A DNA stretch of 64,000 nt from Exophiala sp. HKRS030 (GCA_023897205.1 JAHWDD010000009.1:310001-374000), one strand, 5' to 3'; counted from the first letter of the stretch, positions 46,609 through 57,530 are shown. Translations and numbers: made by a program. Notes: a model not told the origin generated them from the sequence alone.

Positions 46609-47297
46609 ATGCCTCTTTTGTCAAACGTGCCAGCCCTCCGCCTGACTCTAGCATATGCACTCCATGAGCCATCCAGTCTACTACCACATGCAACTATACC
46701 CACACTACTCTCTCTACCACTCCCAGTTGGGTCTTCGTTACCGTACTCGAACCGCCAGGGCAAAAAGCCCACAATACGTGCCCTTGTTCTAGACAAAGAC
46801 AATACCTTATGTCCTCCGGAAACTGCGAATCTGCACCAGGCCTACATCAATAAACTACAGAAGATCAAAGACAGCCCGAGTTCTCGCACAATTCCAAGAG
46901 CATCCTCATTGTCTCCAATACGGCAGGCAGCACACCGGCGGCTGAGCATGAAGCTGAGGCGAAGCAATTGGAACTAGAGCTTGGTCTCCCTGTGCTCAGG
47001 CAGCTTCCCGGGCGCAAGAAACCGCTTTGTGGAGCCGAAGTTCTCGCATTCTTCAAAGAGCATGGAGTCACAGACAACCCACAGGAAATCGCAGTTGTAG
47101 GAGACAGGCTGGCGACTGATGTTCTTCTGGCACGTGAAATGGGTAGCTGGAGCATTTGGTGCAGAGACGGATGGCGAAACCCAGAGATCCCGGGTCGCGA
47201 CTACAGAGGATTCTTTAGCAAGCTGGAGAATCGTTTCGAGAGATTACTGCGCGGTGCACTCGGAAGAACTGCTCCTCTACCAGGGCAAGATCCCTAG
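46609..47297 (+). CDS. GEP4: Mitochondrial phosphatidylglycerophosphatase Gep4, one-base frameshift
   Basis: A HAD-family phosphatase that makes phosphatidylglycerol for cardiolipin synthesis at the mitochondrial inner membrane. Start ATG 46609 (MPLLSNVPALRLTLAYALHE), then LLPHATIPT and the catalytic LVLDKDNTLCPP (DxDxT). The frame then breaks at a CCC run (46875-46877): one extra base gives KDSPEFSHNSKSILIVSNTAGS (motif II, written in part), then QLELELGLPVLR and GDRLATDVLLA (motif III). The stop is at 47297, about 229 residues after correction. The matching motifs on both sides show one gene. No introns. As with SMD3 next door, a consensus deletion is the simplest explanation. Confidence 0.88.
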
Positions 47298-47532
47298 GAT
47301 TATGAGTGATACATCAAAAGACCAGAAATTCCTGCGAGAATTCGATTACGTATGGATTTGTGGCACTCGCGACCCGAGCAAGATTGCAATCGCCGCAAAT
47401 GCAATACCTCAAAACTAAAAGTTATGTCGAGGTGTCATTTGCCGCGAGTGGAAATTGATAATCTGGGAATACCAATGCAAACAATGTTGCAAGCTCTGGA
47501 TGATCAATTCAATATCCCGCACGGCGCCCTTG

Positions 47533-48285
47533 CTATGACTCAATACCTTTGGGGAGAAAGCCTTGGCTCGATCTGGCTGCATCAAGTTCTGCGCCTGTGG
47601 TTCGTTTTGTCGACGCTCCCAGATCCGAGTTCGTTGACTTTTCACTGTGCGAAAACGCTTTATACTGTGGCAGAGCGATATTCTGATCCAGCTCGGCAAC
47701 CCCAGGTATTGGGTCGCTCACGATCGAAGAACCAGATCTTTGATTGGGAAGTGCCGCAACTGAGGCTCGCTGACTTAAATTTTGAGTTGGCAGAGCCTCA
47801 GTCAAACCACGGGCTAGCAATTGACTGTTGTCGAACGTCAAGCTTCTCGCCGTTATGACAGACTTTGCATCCTTGAGCGTCCACTTGTTCTCGGTCACAC
47901 TGACTTCCAACCTCCCAGCAATCGGAATACGAATCCATTCAGTGTCGCCCTTCAGTAACAGAAACCTGATGCTCTCAAAGAAAACTGTTTGGCTTGTGCC
48001 CGAATTCTCCACACACCAAGCATGCTTCAAATCAAATTGATGCTTGGCGCATTTGGAGCGCGTGGAAATGATGTTTTGAATAGCCTCCTCACGAGTGATG
48101 GCTCTATCGCTTCCATTCTCGATGTCATGGAAGTTATGGGCCAACAGCTCGCAAAGATATATACGCGTCGGATTCTCGTTGTCGTATTCGCTCAACAGGG
48201 CTCGGAGAGACTGCAGACCCTGCGCAGCTTTGTTCGAAATATTTGCATACGAGCCGACATGTGAATGAAAGTGAACCTTGCCCAT
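47533..48285 (-). CDS. Small hypothetical protein, possibly NTF2/SnoaL-like
   Basis: 250 residues from ATG 48285, single exon. The first 150 residues look folded: helices (LQSLRALLSEYD, REEAIQNIISTRS) followed by alternating strands (QFDLKHAWCVEN, QTVFFESIRFLLL, WIRIPIAGRLEVSV, KSVITARSLTF). The last 90 residues are disordered and Ser/Asn rich. The helix-then-strand pattern is compatible with an NTF2/SnoaL-like fold, but this is a guess. No partner is evident. Convergent with GEP4. Confidence 0.55.
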   Translation of the reverse strand: MGKVHFHSHVGSYANISNKAAQGLQSLRALLSEYDNENPTRIYLCELLAHNFHDIENGSDRAITREEAIQNIISTRSKCAKHQFDLKHAWCVENSGTSQTVFFESIRFLLLKGDTEWIRIPIAGRLEVSVTENKWTLKDAKSVITARSLTFDNSQLLARGLTEALPTQNLSQRASVAALPNQRSGSSIVSDPIPGVAELDQNIALPQYKAFSHSEKSTNSDLGASTKRTTGAELDAARSSQGFLPKGIES

Positions 48286-48968
48286 GACTCAGGCGCAGCA
48301 ACGGACGATGACTGGGCACGACGTGTCAAAAAAACGTCGTGGGATGCATGAAGTCTAAATAAATCAAGGGTCGAAGCTCAGTCTTTCAACCGCTCTTTCA
48401 CTCGCCGAGAACGGAAACTACGCGTAGCATGAATAGGGTTAGACGAACGCCAGCCCGCGCCAAGGGGGGGGCTCATGTTCTGTTGACCAATCTAGTCAAA
48501 ACTACAAATACGGATGGAACGTTCCGCTGCCAAGCCTACAGACCAATGTATTGCCTTATGCCTGGAAAATGCTTTAAAAGGTTGTTCTCACTTCATCGTG
48601 GTAACATGTCTGTTCACTGTCCTCTCACCACTGGTACATAGTAAGCAGGCAGCCGAATTCATCAAGCCGAATATGATGTGCTCAGTGCGTTAAACAGCCC
48701 TATCAAGCCTGCTCAATCGACAGTCAGGCGCTACTGCTACCTTACCGCTCGAAAACTCCCAATTTTGATATTGGATCATGGCTTCCTGATTCTCCCTATT
48801 TTCGGTATGATACCACGCTATCATGCTATGCCTCTCCTGTTTCCAATAGGATTCAATCAATGCCATTGTGATACTCGATGCTGAATGAATCACCAACTAT
48901 GCATTCGCCGCTGCTCTCCAGACAGTCTCATGTCAGACCTTGTTGAACCTGCGGAGCATTATGCCTGG
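48286..48968. other. Intergenic spacer
   Basis: Holds the promoter of the minus-strand gene at 48285 and the 3' flank of the F-box-like gene. No gene recognised. Confidence 0.5.
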
Positions 48969-50573
48969 TCATATGTTTCCCGTCTTCAAGTCGTCGAACG
49001 TGAACTTCAATAACTCTTTTGGCTGAGTTCTTGCTTTACTTCTCCACTCTTGGATAAGCTCGAGTCCTCTGCGCTTCTGGATAACACTGAATCCAAACTT
49101 CCTTGGATCTGTGTTCCTGTCCAAAAAGGGCTCGATCACGATTCGTCGAGTAATTCTTTGAGCCCAGGCCGATCGTGATCGGGGTTTGTCGAGATGATCT
49201 GGCGCAAACTCCGCTCCCGCTTTGTTCAAAGCGCACAATGCCTCCTTTGCATTTCCTGTGTGAATGAACAGCTCTGCTAGTCGCAAATAATATAGACCTT
49301 TCCATCTTGGGCTCAGGAATAGGTGTTCACGACTCATTAAGGTAAGCACAGTCCATTGTAGACGAGTGAGAGTGCTGTCGAAGAATCCTCTAGTCTTTGT
49401 ATCTGATAGCATACAGAAAACGTATCTGCTAACGCGCACGATCTCATCAAGCCACAAGGCGTAATAAGCAGCAGAATTTCCATGGAAGCGATCTCTTATA
49501 TAATAATGCCGATGAAGAAGGTCTTGCAGACAATTCAATGCATCCTTCGTGTTTCCTTCTGCTAGTGCCTTCCTCATTGCCTCAAACATCCTCCACATGA
49601 TGTCGTTGATTAAAGTCGATTGTCGATATGGATCTTGCAATTCTTTGGACGCCCAGCAAATGTCTCGAGCTGTCATCTGAGCCAATATTTTTGTGTCCAT
49701 CACGCTCTGTCGAGTACCATCGCTCGATGCTGTGCTGATTCGAAAATTCCACAGTAGCGTTGTGGATGCTCGCAGTAGATTGTGGCTGAAGAACATGTCA
49801 TCGAAGAAATCCACCACATTTACCCCTGCAGCACATCCCAAATCCGTAGGTTTTGGCAATGAGTTGAACACCATCTGGGGTCTGCAGCCCTGCCCTTTAA
49901 CCGCGAAAGGTCCCTCAAACGGCGAACCATCGAGCCCCTTTTGAATGTCTCGTGCATAATACCAGAACTCGGCCATGGTTATCAGAGCTATTTTCCCTTT
50001 TTGTTTCCATCCAAAATCGAGGACGATATTTGGTCGATAATTTCCGAATGACGTTACGAAGCACTGGTCAGTGTCTGTCCAGACCCAAGCAGGGCGGCGG
50101 ATCGTCCATCTGTCATATGCCCTTCGAGGCCCAAAATCTGAAAAGTCCAAACCTCCAAATTCCCAAGGGAGAGTATACTCTTTGCTGAAGACTTCTCCTC
50201 CGATCATTGCGACAAATTTGTTCTCTTCGAGCAATACCTCACCGCCTTCGACATACAGCTGCTTGCAAACTCGCAAGACCGCAAGGTGGAGGTTGAATAA
50301 GACGTAGCGGCCCGCGAACAAATCTGAATGATGTTCATCCCAATCGAAATGTTTCTTCGCAAGTGTGACGTCAAAGCCTGATGTGCCTGCTCTATCTGGA
50401 TATCTTTGTCCAGGATTATGAGCGGTCCACTCATGGTTTGGGTCTATTACTAGAAGCTCATGTAAGATCTGACGGCGAATTTCGAGGGGGATGCGCAGCA
50501 AAGTTGGAGCGTCGATGTCGGTTGTCGATTGCTCACTTGGCATGTTGTCTGACTCCATTGCAGAGGTTGGCAT
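48969..50573 (-). CDS. F-box-like protein with C-terminal TPR-like helices
   Basis: 534 residues from ATG 50573, single exon. The N-terminus carries LLRIPLEIRRQILHELL (residues about 25-42), the opening helix of the fungal F-box-like family, followed by LAVLRVCKQLYVEGGEVLLEEN, which fits the second part of that family. A large central region has no known motif. The C-terminal part contains helical repeats (WKGLYYLRLAELFIHTGNAKEALCALNKAGA) resembling a TPR. F-box-like proteins of this sort are numerous in filamentous ascomycetes and may be substrate adaptors for SCF ubiquitin ligases, but binding to Skp1 cannot be judged. Confidence 0.65.
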   Translation of the reverse strand: MPTSAMESDNMPSEQSTTDIDAPTLLRIPLEIRRQILHELLVIDPNHEWTAHNPGQRYPDRAGTSGFDVTLAKKHFDWDEHHSDLFAGRYVLFNLHLAVLRVCKQLYVEGGEVLLEENKFVAMIGGEVFSKEYTLPWEFGGLDFSDFGPRRAYDRWTIRRPAWVWTDTDQCFVTSFGNYRPNIVLDFGWKQKGKIALITMAEFWYYARDIQKGLDGSPFEGPFAVKGQGCRPQMVFNSLPKPTDLGCAAGVNVVDFFDDMFFSHNLLRASTTLLWNFRISTASSDGTRQSVMDTKILAQMTARDICWASKELQDPYRQSTLINDIMWRMFEAMRKALAEGNTKDALNCLQDLLHRHYYIRDRFHGNSAAYYALWLDEIVRVSRYVFCMLSDTKTRGFFDSTLTRLQWTVLTLMSREHLFLSPRWKGLYYLRLAELFIHTGNAKEALCALNKAGAEFAPDHLDKPRSRSAWAQRITRRIVIEPFLDRNTDPRKFGFSVIQKRRGLELIQEWRSKARTQPKELLKFTFDDLKTGNI

Positions 50574-51544
50574 GACGGCCGGCTTGACGTTGGCGATGAT
50601 ATTGACCGTGCGTGGACGACGAGTGATAGACAGTCAATCAATCGATCATGAACCGTGCTACAACGTTGGTCAGATACAATTGAAAAGGATAGCACTCTCC
50701 ATCGCTTACGTTTGTTCGCTGTTCAGAGAAATTTTCCTCAGGGACAGAAGCTCAGGCTCAAACTCGGATCTACAACCTCTTTCAATGTCTTGAGCAGGTT
50801 GCCAGTATGGCATGGAAGCGTGAAAGTTTCCTAAGATCGAAACAATGAAGAGATCCGCAGTCTTTATAGACAAGTCCAACCACGCCTTTGGGATTGACAC
50901 TAACAACAATGACCTGTCCATGAACTTCACTACGATTTCGCAACGCGGTCAAAATGTGAATCATCAGTCAATGAAGCTCTTAGTGAGGTGATTATGACCA
51001 ATTAACATCCAGCAGTGAAGCGGTAAAGACCATATATCTGTAAGTTGTGGCATCTTCCGGGGTTTGGTTCGACCAGGCATCTAGAGTATAAGTCTCTTTA
51101 CTTTCCCCTGTGGTTCTGTCCGGCGAGGCACATGGAGGGTATTCAGCCTAGAGTGTTAGTGCGAGTACAATTAGCAAGCAAAGCCAACAACAACCCTGGT
51201 CAGATCAGCCCACAGTTGCCTTCTACATCTCTCGAGTTGCGTCGGCTCTCAGTTGGCTGAATACTAGCGATGACTATATTGTGAAGCTCCACTCTTCACA
51301 ACATCTTATAGATCCACAGACAAAACAAAGTCAAGATTCATGACGCCAGAGTGGTGCGTTGAGACAAAAATCTCTGTTTGTGTTTTAGATCGGTACAGCA
51401 ACTACAGTTCTAGCTCAGATACGTGGTAAAATACGAAGACTGAGAAGGTAGCAAAACTACTTGATCCGCTATCTGGGCGACCTCGTTTCTGACAGATGGA
51501 TGCTGGATCAACGGAAGATCTGACTAAATGCTTGTTACGATAGC

Positions 51545-51680
51545 CAAGTAGATCTGCATTACATTATATTTCATTTTATTCCCTTATATTTTAATTCATT
51601 TTCTGTATTTGTTATACCTTATTACATGTCATTACATTTTATCATTTATCATTACATTATTTTCATTTTTTCGTCCTCGC
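51545..51680. repeat. AT-rich low-complexity stretch
   Basis: Simple-sequence-like DNA with recurring CATTA and TTTAT blocks, far more AT-rich than the neighbouring genes. It may be a degraded repeat or a RIP-affected remnant, and it lies 150 bp from the assembly gap. Confidence 0.6.
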
Positions 51681-51836
51681 GTTTCCCTCGCATTTCTTCA
51701 CTACCCTCGTGTCAGCTTTGTGAGCGTCGACGAAATGACTGTCAACACGCACAAATGGATTGAATTGATGTCTGTCTGGTCTATAGAATGATGAGGATTC
51801 CTCTTCTCTATATAAATGAGTGTGAACAAGAGAAAA

Positions 51837-51936
51837 NNNNNNNNNNNNNNNNNNNNNNNNNNNNNNNNNNNNNNNNNNNNNNNNNNNNNNNNNNNNNNNN
51901 NNNNNNNNNNNNNNNNNNNNNNNNNNNNNNNNNNNN
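51837..51936. other. Assembly gap, 100 N
   Basis: Exactly 100 undetermined bases, the usual filler for a gap of unknown size. True distance and content are unknown, so no feature can be drawn across it. Confidence 0.95.
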
Positions 51937-52136
51937 CAAACACTCGCCAACTCCCCCCGTGGCCCTGTATCCCGTACTCCAACCCCCTCTCTCCCCCTAT
52001 TCGGGGAACCCTGTGGGGGCACGTGTTTTACTGTCCTTCTTTCTCATACTCGTTATTGTACTAATTAATTACATTTTAAAACCAAACAAATCCCAACTTT
52101 TTTACTCCCCCCCGTTGCCCCGCCTTGTCTCACTCG

Positions 52137-52161
52137 CCCCCCCCCCCCCCCCCCCCCCCCC
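52137..52161. repeat. Poly-C run, 25 bases
   Basis: Twenty-five consecutive C residues, 200 bp from the gap, near other short runs (C7 at 52107-52113, T8 at 52181). The segment from 51937 to 52190 is strongly C/T rich, which may reflect a low-quality contig end. Confidence 0.85.
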
Positions 52162-52697
52162 AAGATCCCAACCGGGAGCTTTTTTTCCCTGCTCGTGCTC
52201 GTATGTAGGACAGACTACCGAAGGAGTACTCGCACCGCCGTACTTGCACCTACGCGGTACCGAAGACAGGGAGAGTCAGCCCGCCTTGCTTGTTCCGAGT
52301 GTCCGAGTGTAGCCCTTGAACCCTGGTTTACCTGGGTCGGCGAGCTATTGACAACCTAGTATCTTGCACACTCAGTTACTCCGTATCGGTACGTTAGTAA
52401 AATCACGCTGCGGTAGCTAGTAATGCATGTTCCAAACTCTTTCACATCGTGCATTGGGACCGTTACTCGATGAAAATACAGTAACAGACAACTCCATTGC
52501 TCGGGGAAATTCCAAAGAATCTATGCTCCGGATACGTAGGTGTAGGGATAACATAGATATTCTTTTTTACGTCCATCTAATCACACAGAAAGTACTTCGC
52601 TGGTGGGGGGTATCTTCATTTTTCCGTATCCGTATCGCGTACAGTAAGTGAGTAACTCGTAGCTGACCAAAAGTCATTTCTTCAATCATGCTTTTTT

Positions 52698-55600
52698 TTA
52701 TCGTAATTCCTGCATCGTCCCTTTGCGCACAGTGCCGAATCCTTTGCTAAAAAGTTCTCCAATGTCCAACGACTTGCGTGGAGTTTCTTCCATCTCCCGC
52801 CCTCCACCTCCTTCTGCCCCTTTCTGCAGAACCTGGTTGCCACCACTCTTCACCACCACCTGCGTCGTACTCGTACTCGAGACTTCCCTGACGAATGGTT
52901 TCCTCCGGTTCATATCACGTGGTCGGTCCAACAGCGCCTGCACTTGGGCCTCTCTTTCCGCTTGTTCGGCTTCGTCCCGGGCCAATTCCAGGCTGGACTT
53001 TTTCGTGCCTCGATCCCAGCCCTGTTGGAGGAGATCCGCGGCGGCTTCCTCGAAACGCTTCCGGACCTCTCGATCCTGTTCGAGCCTTTGGAATGTGTCG
53101 ACGTCACTGGGCCAGATGGCCACTTTAATGGTCTTGATGATGATCTCCAAGAGACAAATCGACAGGATGACGAGCAACAACGTAAGCCACCACAAAAGGT
53201 TCCGGCCAAAGCGGTTTAGGAATCCGTGGTTGACGCTGTAAATCACATCTTGAGGATAAATTACTCCCAAGATAAGATTCCAGAGCCACCAACCACCCAC
53301 CGACAAGAAGATGGCGAGGGCTGCCGCCGCCGACTTGTTGTGCAACTCGATAAATTGCAGCTTGAGTGAGATTATGACCACACACCCGCTAAACGCGATC
53401 GAACCCATGGCGTACAGTCCTTGATCTCGCGTAAAGATCGCCATACCATATATGCCATACACGATGAAATAGACAATGACGGCCTCACAAGCGGCGAGGC
53501 CTGCCCACCACACGTATAGCTTGAGATTAAAGCCTCTGTTTCTTTGGCCGATGTTGTACAGCTCGGGGACTGCTAAAAGCGTCGACGCAGCGAGATCCTT
53601 CTCGAACACACCCATGAAGATGACCGGAAGACTGGTGAACAGCGTATTGAACATGGACAAACTCCAAGGCTCGTACAGACTGGTCCCAGTATATCCATTC
53701 CATCGCTGGTAGACGGCTTGGATCAGGTAGAATAACATTTCCTTCCAGAAAGTGCCAAGAACATATTTGCAGATGCGAATGTAGTTCCACCTTCCATGGA
53801 CCAAAACAAGCTTGAGCAGGAAGCGAAACTGGGCAATTGAGTAATCGGACGTCTTTGCAGCTTGCAAGCCTTCCTTGCCAGCAATGCCAATTCCGAGATG
53901 CGCTTCCTGAATCATCGCGATGTCGTTGGCACCATCCCCAATGGCGAGAGTTACCGAGCCCTTGACTTTGGTCCTGATGGTCTTGACTAGTGACGCTTTC
54001 TGACTAGGAGAGGCTCGACAACAAATGACAGAGTCTGCACGAATGGCCAGATCCGCGAAGAGCGCCATTGAAGCTCGATCAGCCTCGATGATGGTGAGAG
54101 TCTGGCCATCGACTACCAAGACTGAATGTGCCGTTCTCTCACCGTCAATTTCAGCGAAGCCGCTAGCCATCCGAGTGTAAAGGTCGCCGACTTCATGATC
54201 GAGTACTACTACCGTTGAGTAGTCTTTGATCAGTCTACACGAGTGTCCAATGTTGATGGCAGTTTCTCGCTTATCACCAGTGAGCATCCACAGCTTGATG
54301 CCAGCCCGTCGAAATCGGTCAATGGCATCCGGAACACCTTTCTGGAGCTTGTCTTCAATAGCTGTTGCTCCAAGGAGTTCCAATTTCGTCTCCAAAAGTT
54401 CCGCGGCTTGTTCGATTTTGCTTTGGCGATCTACTATGCTGGTAGTAGCAGACGCGTATATTTCTCTCCATTTCTTATATTCATCGTCTGTTAGGAACCG
54501 GAAACCATAGAGTAATGTTCGCAGGCCTTCCGTGGCAAAGTCATCGACATGCTGAAAGCAACGTTCAAAAACAGCCTTGTCATTGATAACCAAGCTTTCT
54601 TCCACAAGTTCATCTACACCATCGAGTTGCATCGAAGGCCGTGGGCTCGTCTGTGAAGGATGCTGTGCTCTGCTGGCGAAGGTTTCAGAGGCCCGGGAGC
54701 CAAACTGGGCCGAGGGCCGCGGTGAATAGAATTGTGAGCTTCGGCGTGGCCGCGACATGCCTGGGTCAGCCTCTCTAGCTTTCAACCATTGGTCAATGCT
54801 CTCTCTCGCTGTGTGAGGTTTGTCAATGGTAACTCCACTGACGCGTGGCGAGACATCTGCAACATGTACAGAATTCGACCTGTGGCTCAATGCAACACTC
54901 TTTCGTCGAAGTGCCTCCTGAGCCTCAACACTCTTCCTTTGTGTCGCTCGCCTTTCTGCGGCTTGCACACTCGAACTCGCTAGATCGGCAAGACGAAGAA
55001 GTTTCCGGAGCGTACTGTCGGCGCCTTTGCTTATGAGACATATCCTTTGGTCTGGAAATCGTACAACAACTGACATGCGTTTCCTTGCACTGGAGAATTC
55101 AATGATATCCAGCACTTCGTAGGTCTCATACACGGGGTCCTCGTCATCATCGGCCGGGTAGGTCTTGACAGTAACTGTGTTTGATTGACGGTTCGTAACG
55201 ATATACCCCATGTCTTGTGCTGCGGTAACCAATGCAAGCTCATCAGGCGATGCTGCTTGATATGTAATGCCGCCTGCATCATTCTTTTCCGGTATACATG
55301 TATGGCAAAGTGCCAACGAGAGGAGGAAAAATCTTGCTTTTCGTGCAAAGATAGTCTGAGGCCGGTGATGAATGTAATCCAGCAGATCTTGTGTCTTTCC
55401 AGTTTCCAAGAGCATATCGACACCATTCGAAGTCTTGTCATGCAAATTTCCATCCGGATACTCGACTTCAGCGGACGTAGCCTCCTTCTCGACCGCGATG
55501 GCAGTAGATGCAGCAGATTCGCGGGCGTTCCTTGCATGCAACTGCTTGCTCTTCCGTGCCGAGACCTCCTTCCCTTTCCCGCCACGCTTTTTATGTTTTA

Positions 55601-57530
55601 ATTTCTCTCGACCTGCATCACCTGCCGCTTCCTCCTGTAGGTCAAGGTCATGCAGCCAAGCAGTGCCAGCTATACTCATTTTGCGGAATTTCATGGAATT
55701 GTTTGTCAAGGTTCCAGTCTTGTCAGAGAAGATATAGCTGACCTGCCCTAACTCTTCGTTGATGGTGGATGTATGGGCCTCCATAGGCGTATCGGTCTCT
55801 GGATCATACATGTCGATATCGTCCATCAAGAACATCTGCGCCACCTTCACAATCTCAAGAGACACATACAAGCTGAGAGGCAGCATGGTATTCAACATGA
55901 TGATGAAGGAGGTCAAAATCTGCCCAAAAGGAACTCTGGCAGATTGGAGATACCAGGCATCATCTTCGGTGGTTTTCCGCCAGATCTGGTAAGCCACTGT
56001 CAATATGATCGCCATGAAAATGACAAGCGCCGCGACGACAATCACCACTCTATTCACCTTGGCTTGCAAAGCTGGGGCTTTGACCCTTGGGTTCTTGTTC
56101 GCATTCATGCGGATCTTGCACTCCTCACCAGAATAGATGACGAGGCCTATAGCAGAGGGGGTGTTGCGCAGAACGCTCCCGCGATATAAAATTTCGTTGT
56201 TGGTCAGTGGTAAGGTGCGTCCGTTGATGTCTAACCTGCCATCGAATTTGTAAAGATCGAGGTTGGGGTCTTCCACGACGAAGTCAGCACCGAGATTCGC
56301 AATTCCGTCAGTGTCTTGACATGCTGCACTTATGTCCGGGAGTGGCTTTTTTGACTTGAGATTGGTCTCACCATCCAGGCTCTTTGTTTCAACGTAAGCC
56401 GTACCAGAGCATTCGTCTGCGTGAAGAAGGACCATGTCGGCGGGAACAGGACTGTCTCTAGTGAGCAGCAAAATATCCCCGACTTGGACCTGATGCCATT
56501 TCTTTTCTTGCCACCCTAAGGACCCGGCTTCAAAGCCATCCTCTTGAGAGAAATTTCCAACGTTCAGGACTTTCGTCAAGCGTTCATTTTCCTCTTTGTC
56601 CAGGCGATGTCGGCGAACATCGTCGTACCCTTCCTTCGCCATGGAGATGGCAACAAAGATCAGGAGAGGTATTATAGTGGTGTATGTACCGGTTGTACTG
56701 AGCCCGGGAATCATTTGAAGTATAGAAACACAAAGAAAGTAGAAATTGGCCAATTTCCCAAACTGTGCGACGAGTTGGCGTGGCACGAAATTCCAAGGAG
56801 TGTAGCGACATGAGCGTATAAGATTGTCAATGTAGGGTTTCCCTGTCCGTTCATCAAGTGGCCGATCGATCTGTAAAACACTGACGCGCACATGTCTGCC
56901 GTCAACAGTGGGAGGGACTGTATGGGCTTTAGCAACCCTGTCTCGGGCTTGCTTGTAAGTATTCCGGACCTTTTGCCACAACGTTACGCGGGAGCTCTGT
57001 TTCGATAGCCAGCGACGGTATAGTGGTAACTCGAGGTTGGGATCTGACAGGCGGACCGGGCTCGTGGTCGCCGCCTTGCTCTCCTCTTCTGTTTCCTGGA
57101 TTGTGATTGAAGTTGACTGAAGCCGTCCAGGCTCTTTTGCATTGCGCGAATCGGGAGAGGAATAGGACGATCCCAGCTCAAAAGAAGCTGCATTGTCCGA
57201 GTCTTGGCTTCGGATGTTCTGGGCGAAGAGCGACCGTCTGAGCGAGTAACCGCGATTGCGACCAGACGAAGGGGTTTTGAGAATTCCTGCGGGCTTCTGC
57301 GCCGAGAGAGAAGGATCATTTGGTTGCGCCTTACCCTCGACTTCACCTCTCGGGAATTCAACAGAGAACCGAACTCTGGACGTGCCGTTATGTATGATCC
57401 CAGCAGACTCTCCCTCGTTATCTGGATCCGCACGTGAACTCCCTGCATTGCCCTGCGCAGCGCTTGGTGAGTCTGGCGCATTCTTGCTAGGCTCTTGATC
57501 CCTGGGCGCATTCGGCGGGGTCTCAGTCAT
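52698..57530 (-). CDS. DNF1: Type IV P-type ATPase (Dnf1/DnfA-type phospholipid flippase)
   Basis: A single-exon gene of 1610 residues that moves phospholipids to the cytosolic leaflet of plasma or Golgi membranes. The N-terminal 240 residues are disordered and Ser-rich. The first membrane pair follows RYTPWNFVPRQLVAQF and LANFYFLCVSILQMI. LDGETNLK (about residue 383), the PISL-equivalent LPLSLYVSLE, the phosphorylation site DKTGTLT (about 600), KGADSTL, TGDKRETAINIGHS and GDGANDIAMIQ (about 1195) are all present. A long Ser/Arg-rich insert lies in the nucleotide-binding domain (about 930-1000). The length and N-terminal pattern fit Dnf1/DnfA rather than Drs2 or Neo1. Full length and intact. 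Confidence 0.93.
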   Translation of the reverse strand: MTETPPNAPRDQEPSKNAPDSPSAAQGNAGSSRADPDNEGESAGIIHNGTSRVRFSVEFPRGEVEGKAQPNDPSLSAQKPAGILKTPSSGRNRGYSLRRSLFAQNIRSQDSDNAASFELGSSYSSPDSRNAKEPGRLQSTSITIQETEEESKAATTSPVRLSDPNLELPLYRRWLSKQSSRVTLWQKVRNTYKQARDRVAKAHTVPPTVDGRHVRVSVLQIDRPLDERTGKPYIDNLIRSCRYTPWNFVPRQLVAQFGKLANFYFLCVSILQMIPGLSTTGTYTTIIPLLIFVAISMAKEGYDDVRRHRLDKEENERLTKVLNVGNFSQEDGFEAGSLGWQEKKWHQVQVGDILLLTRDSPVPADMVLLHADECSGTAYVETKSLDGETNLKSKKPLPDISAACQDTDGIANLGADFVVEDPNLDLYKFDGRLDINGRTLPLTNNEILYRGSVLRNTPSAIGLVIYSGEECKIRMNANKNPRVKAPALQAKVNRVVIVVAALVIFMAIILTVAYQIWRKTTEDDAWYLQSARVPFGQILTSFIIMLNTMLPLSLYVSLEIVKVAQMFLMDDIDMYDPETDTPMEAHTSTINEELGQVSYIFSDKTGTLTNNSMKFRKMSIAGTAWLHDLDLQEEAAGDAGREKLKHKKRGGKGKEVSARKSKQLHARNARESAASTAIAVEKEATSAEVEYPDGNLHDKTSNGVDMLLETGKTQDLLDYIHHRPQTIFARKARFFLLSLALCHTCIPEKNDAGGITYQAASPDELALVTAAQDMGYIVTNRQSNTVTVKTYPADDDEDPVYETYEVLDIIEFSSARKRMSVVVRFPDQRICLISKGADSTLRKLLRLADLASSSVQAAERRATQRKSVEAQEALRRKSVALSHRSNSVHVADVSPRVSGVTIDKPHTARESIDQWLKAREADPGMSRPRRSSQFYSPRPSAQFGSRASETFASRAQHPSQTSPRPSMQLDGVDELVEESLVINDKAVFERCFQHVDDFATEGLRTLLYGFRFLTDDEYKKWREIYASATTSIVDRQSKIEQAAELLETKLELLGATAIEDKLQKGVPDAIDRFRRAGIKLWMLTGDKRETAINIGHSCRLIKDYSTVVVLDHEVGDLYTRMASGFAEIDGERTAHSVLVVDGQTLTIIEADRASMALFADLAIRADSVICCRASPSQKASLVKTIRTKVKGSVTLAIGDGANDIAMIQEAHLGIGIAGKEGLQAAKTSDYSIAQFRFLLKLVLVHGRWNYIRICKYVLGTFWKEMLFYLIQAVYQRWNGYTGTSLYEPWSLSMFNTLFTSLPVIFMGVFEKDLAASTLLAVPELYNIGQRNRGFNLKLYVWWAGLAACEAVIVYFIVYGIYGMAIFTRDQGLYAMGSIAFSGCVVIISLKLQFIELHNKSAAAALAIFLSVGGWWLWNLILGVIYPQDVIYSVNHGFLNRFGRNLLWWLTLLLVILSICLLEIIIKTIKVAIWPSDVDTFQRLEQDREVRKRFEEAAADLLQQGWDRGTKKSSLELARDEAEQAEREAQVQALLDRPRDMNRRKPFVREVSSTSTTQVVVKSGGNQVLQKGAEGGGGREMEETPRKSLDIGELFSKGFGTVRKGTMQELR

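Larger units (their letters stand above)
50574..52697. other. Gene-poor region containing an assembly gap
   Basis: Mostly non-coding. It includes an AT-rich, CATTA/TTTAT-like stretch (about 51545-51680), a 100-N gap, a C-rich segment and a long C tract after the gap. Frames crossing the gap are artefacts. Confidence 0.6.

Noticed and set aside
51663..52312. Open frames running through the N block
   Set aside because: They exist only because undetermined bases do not encode stops.
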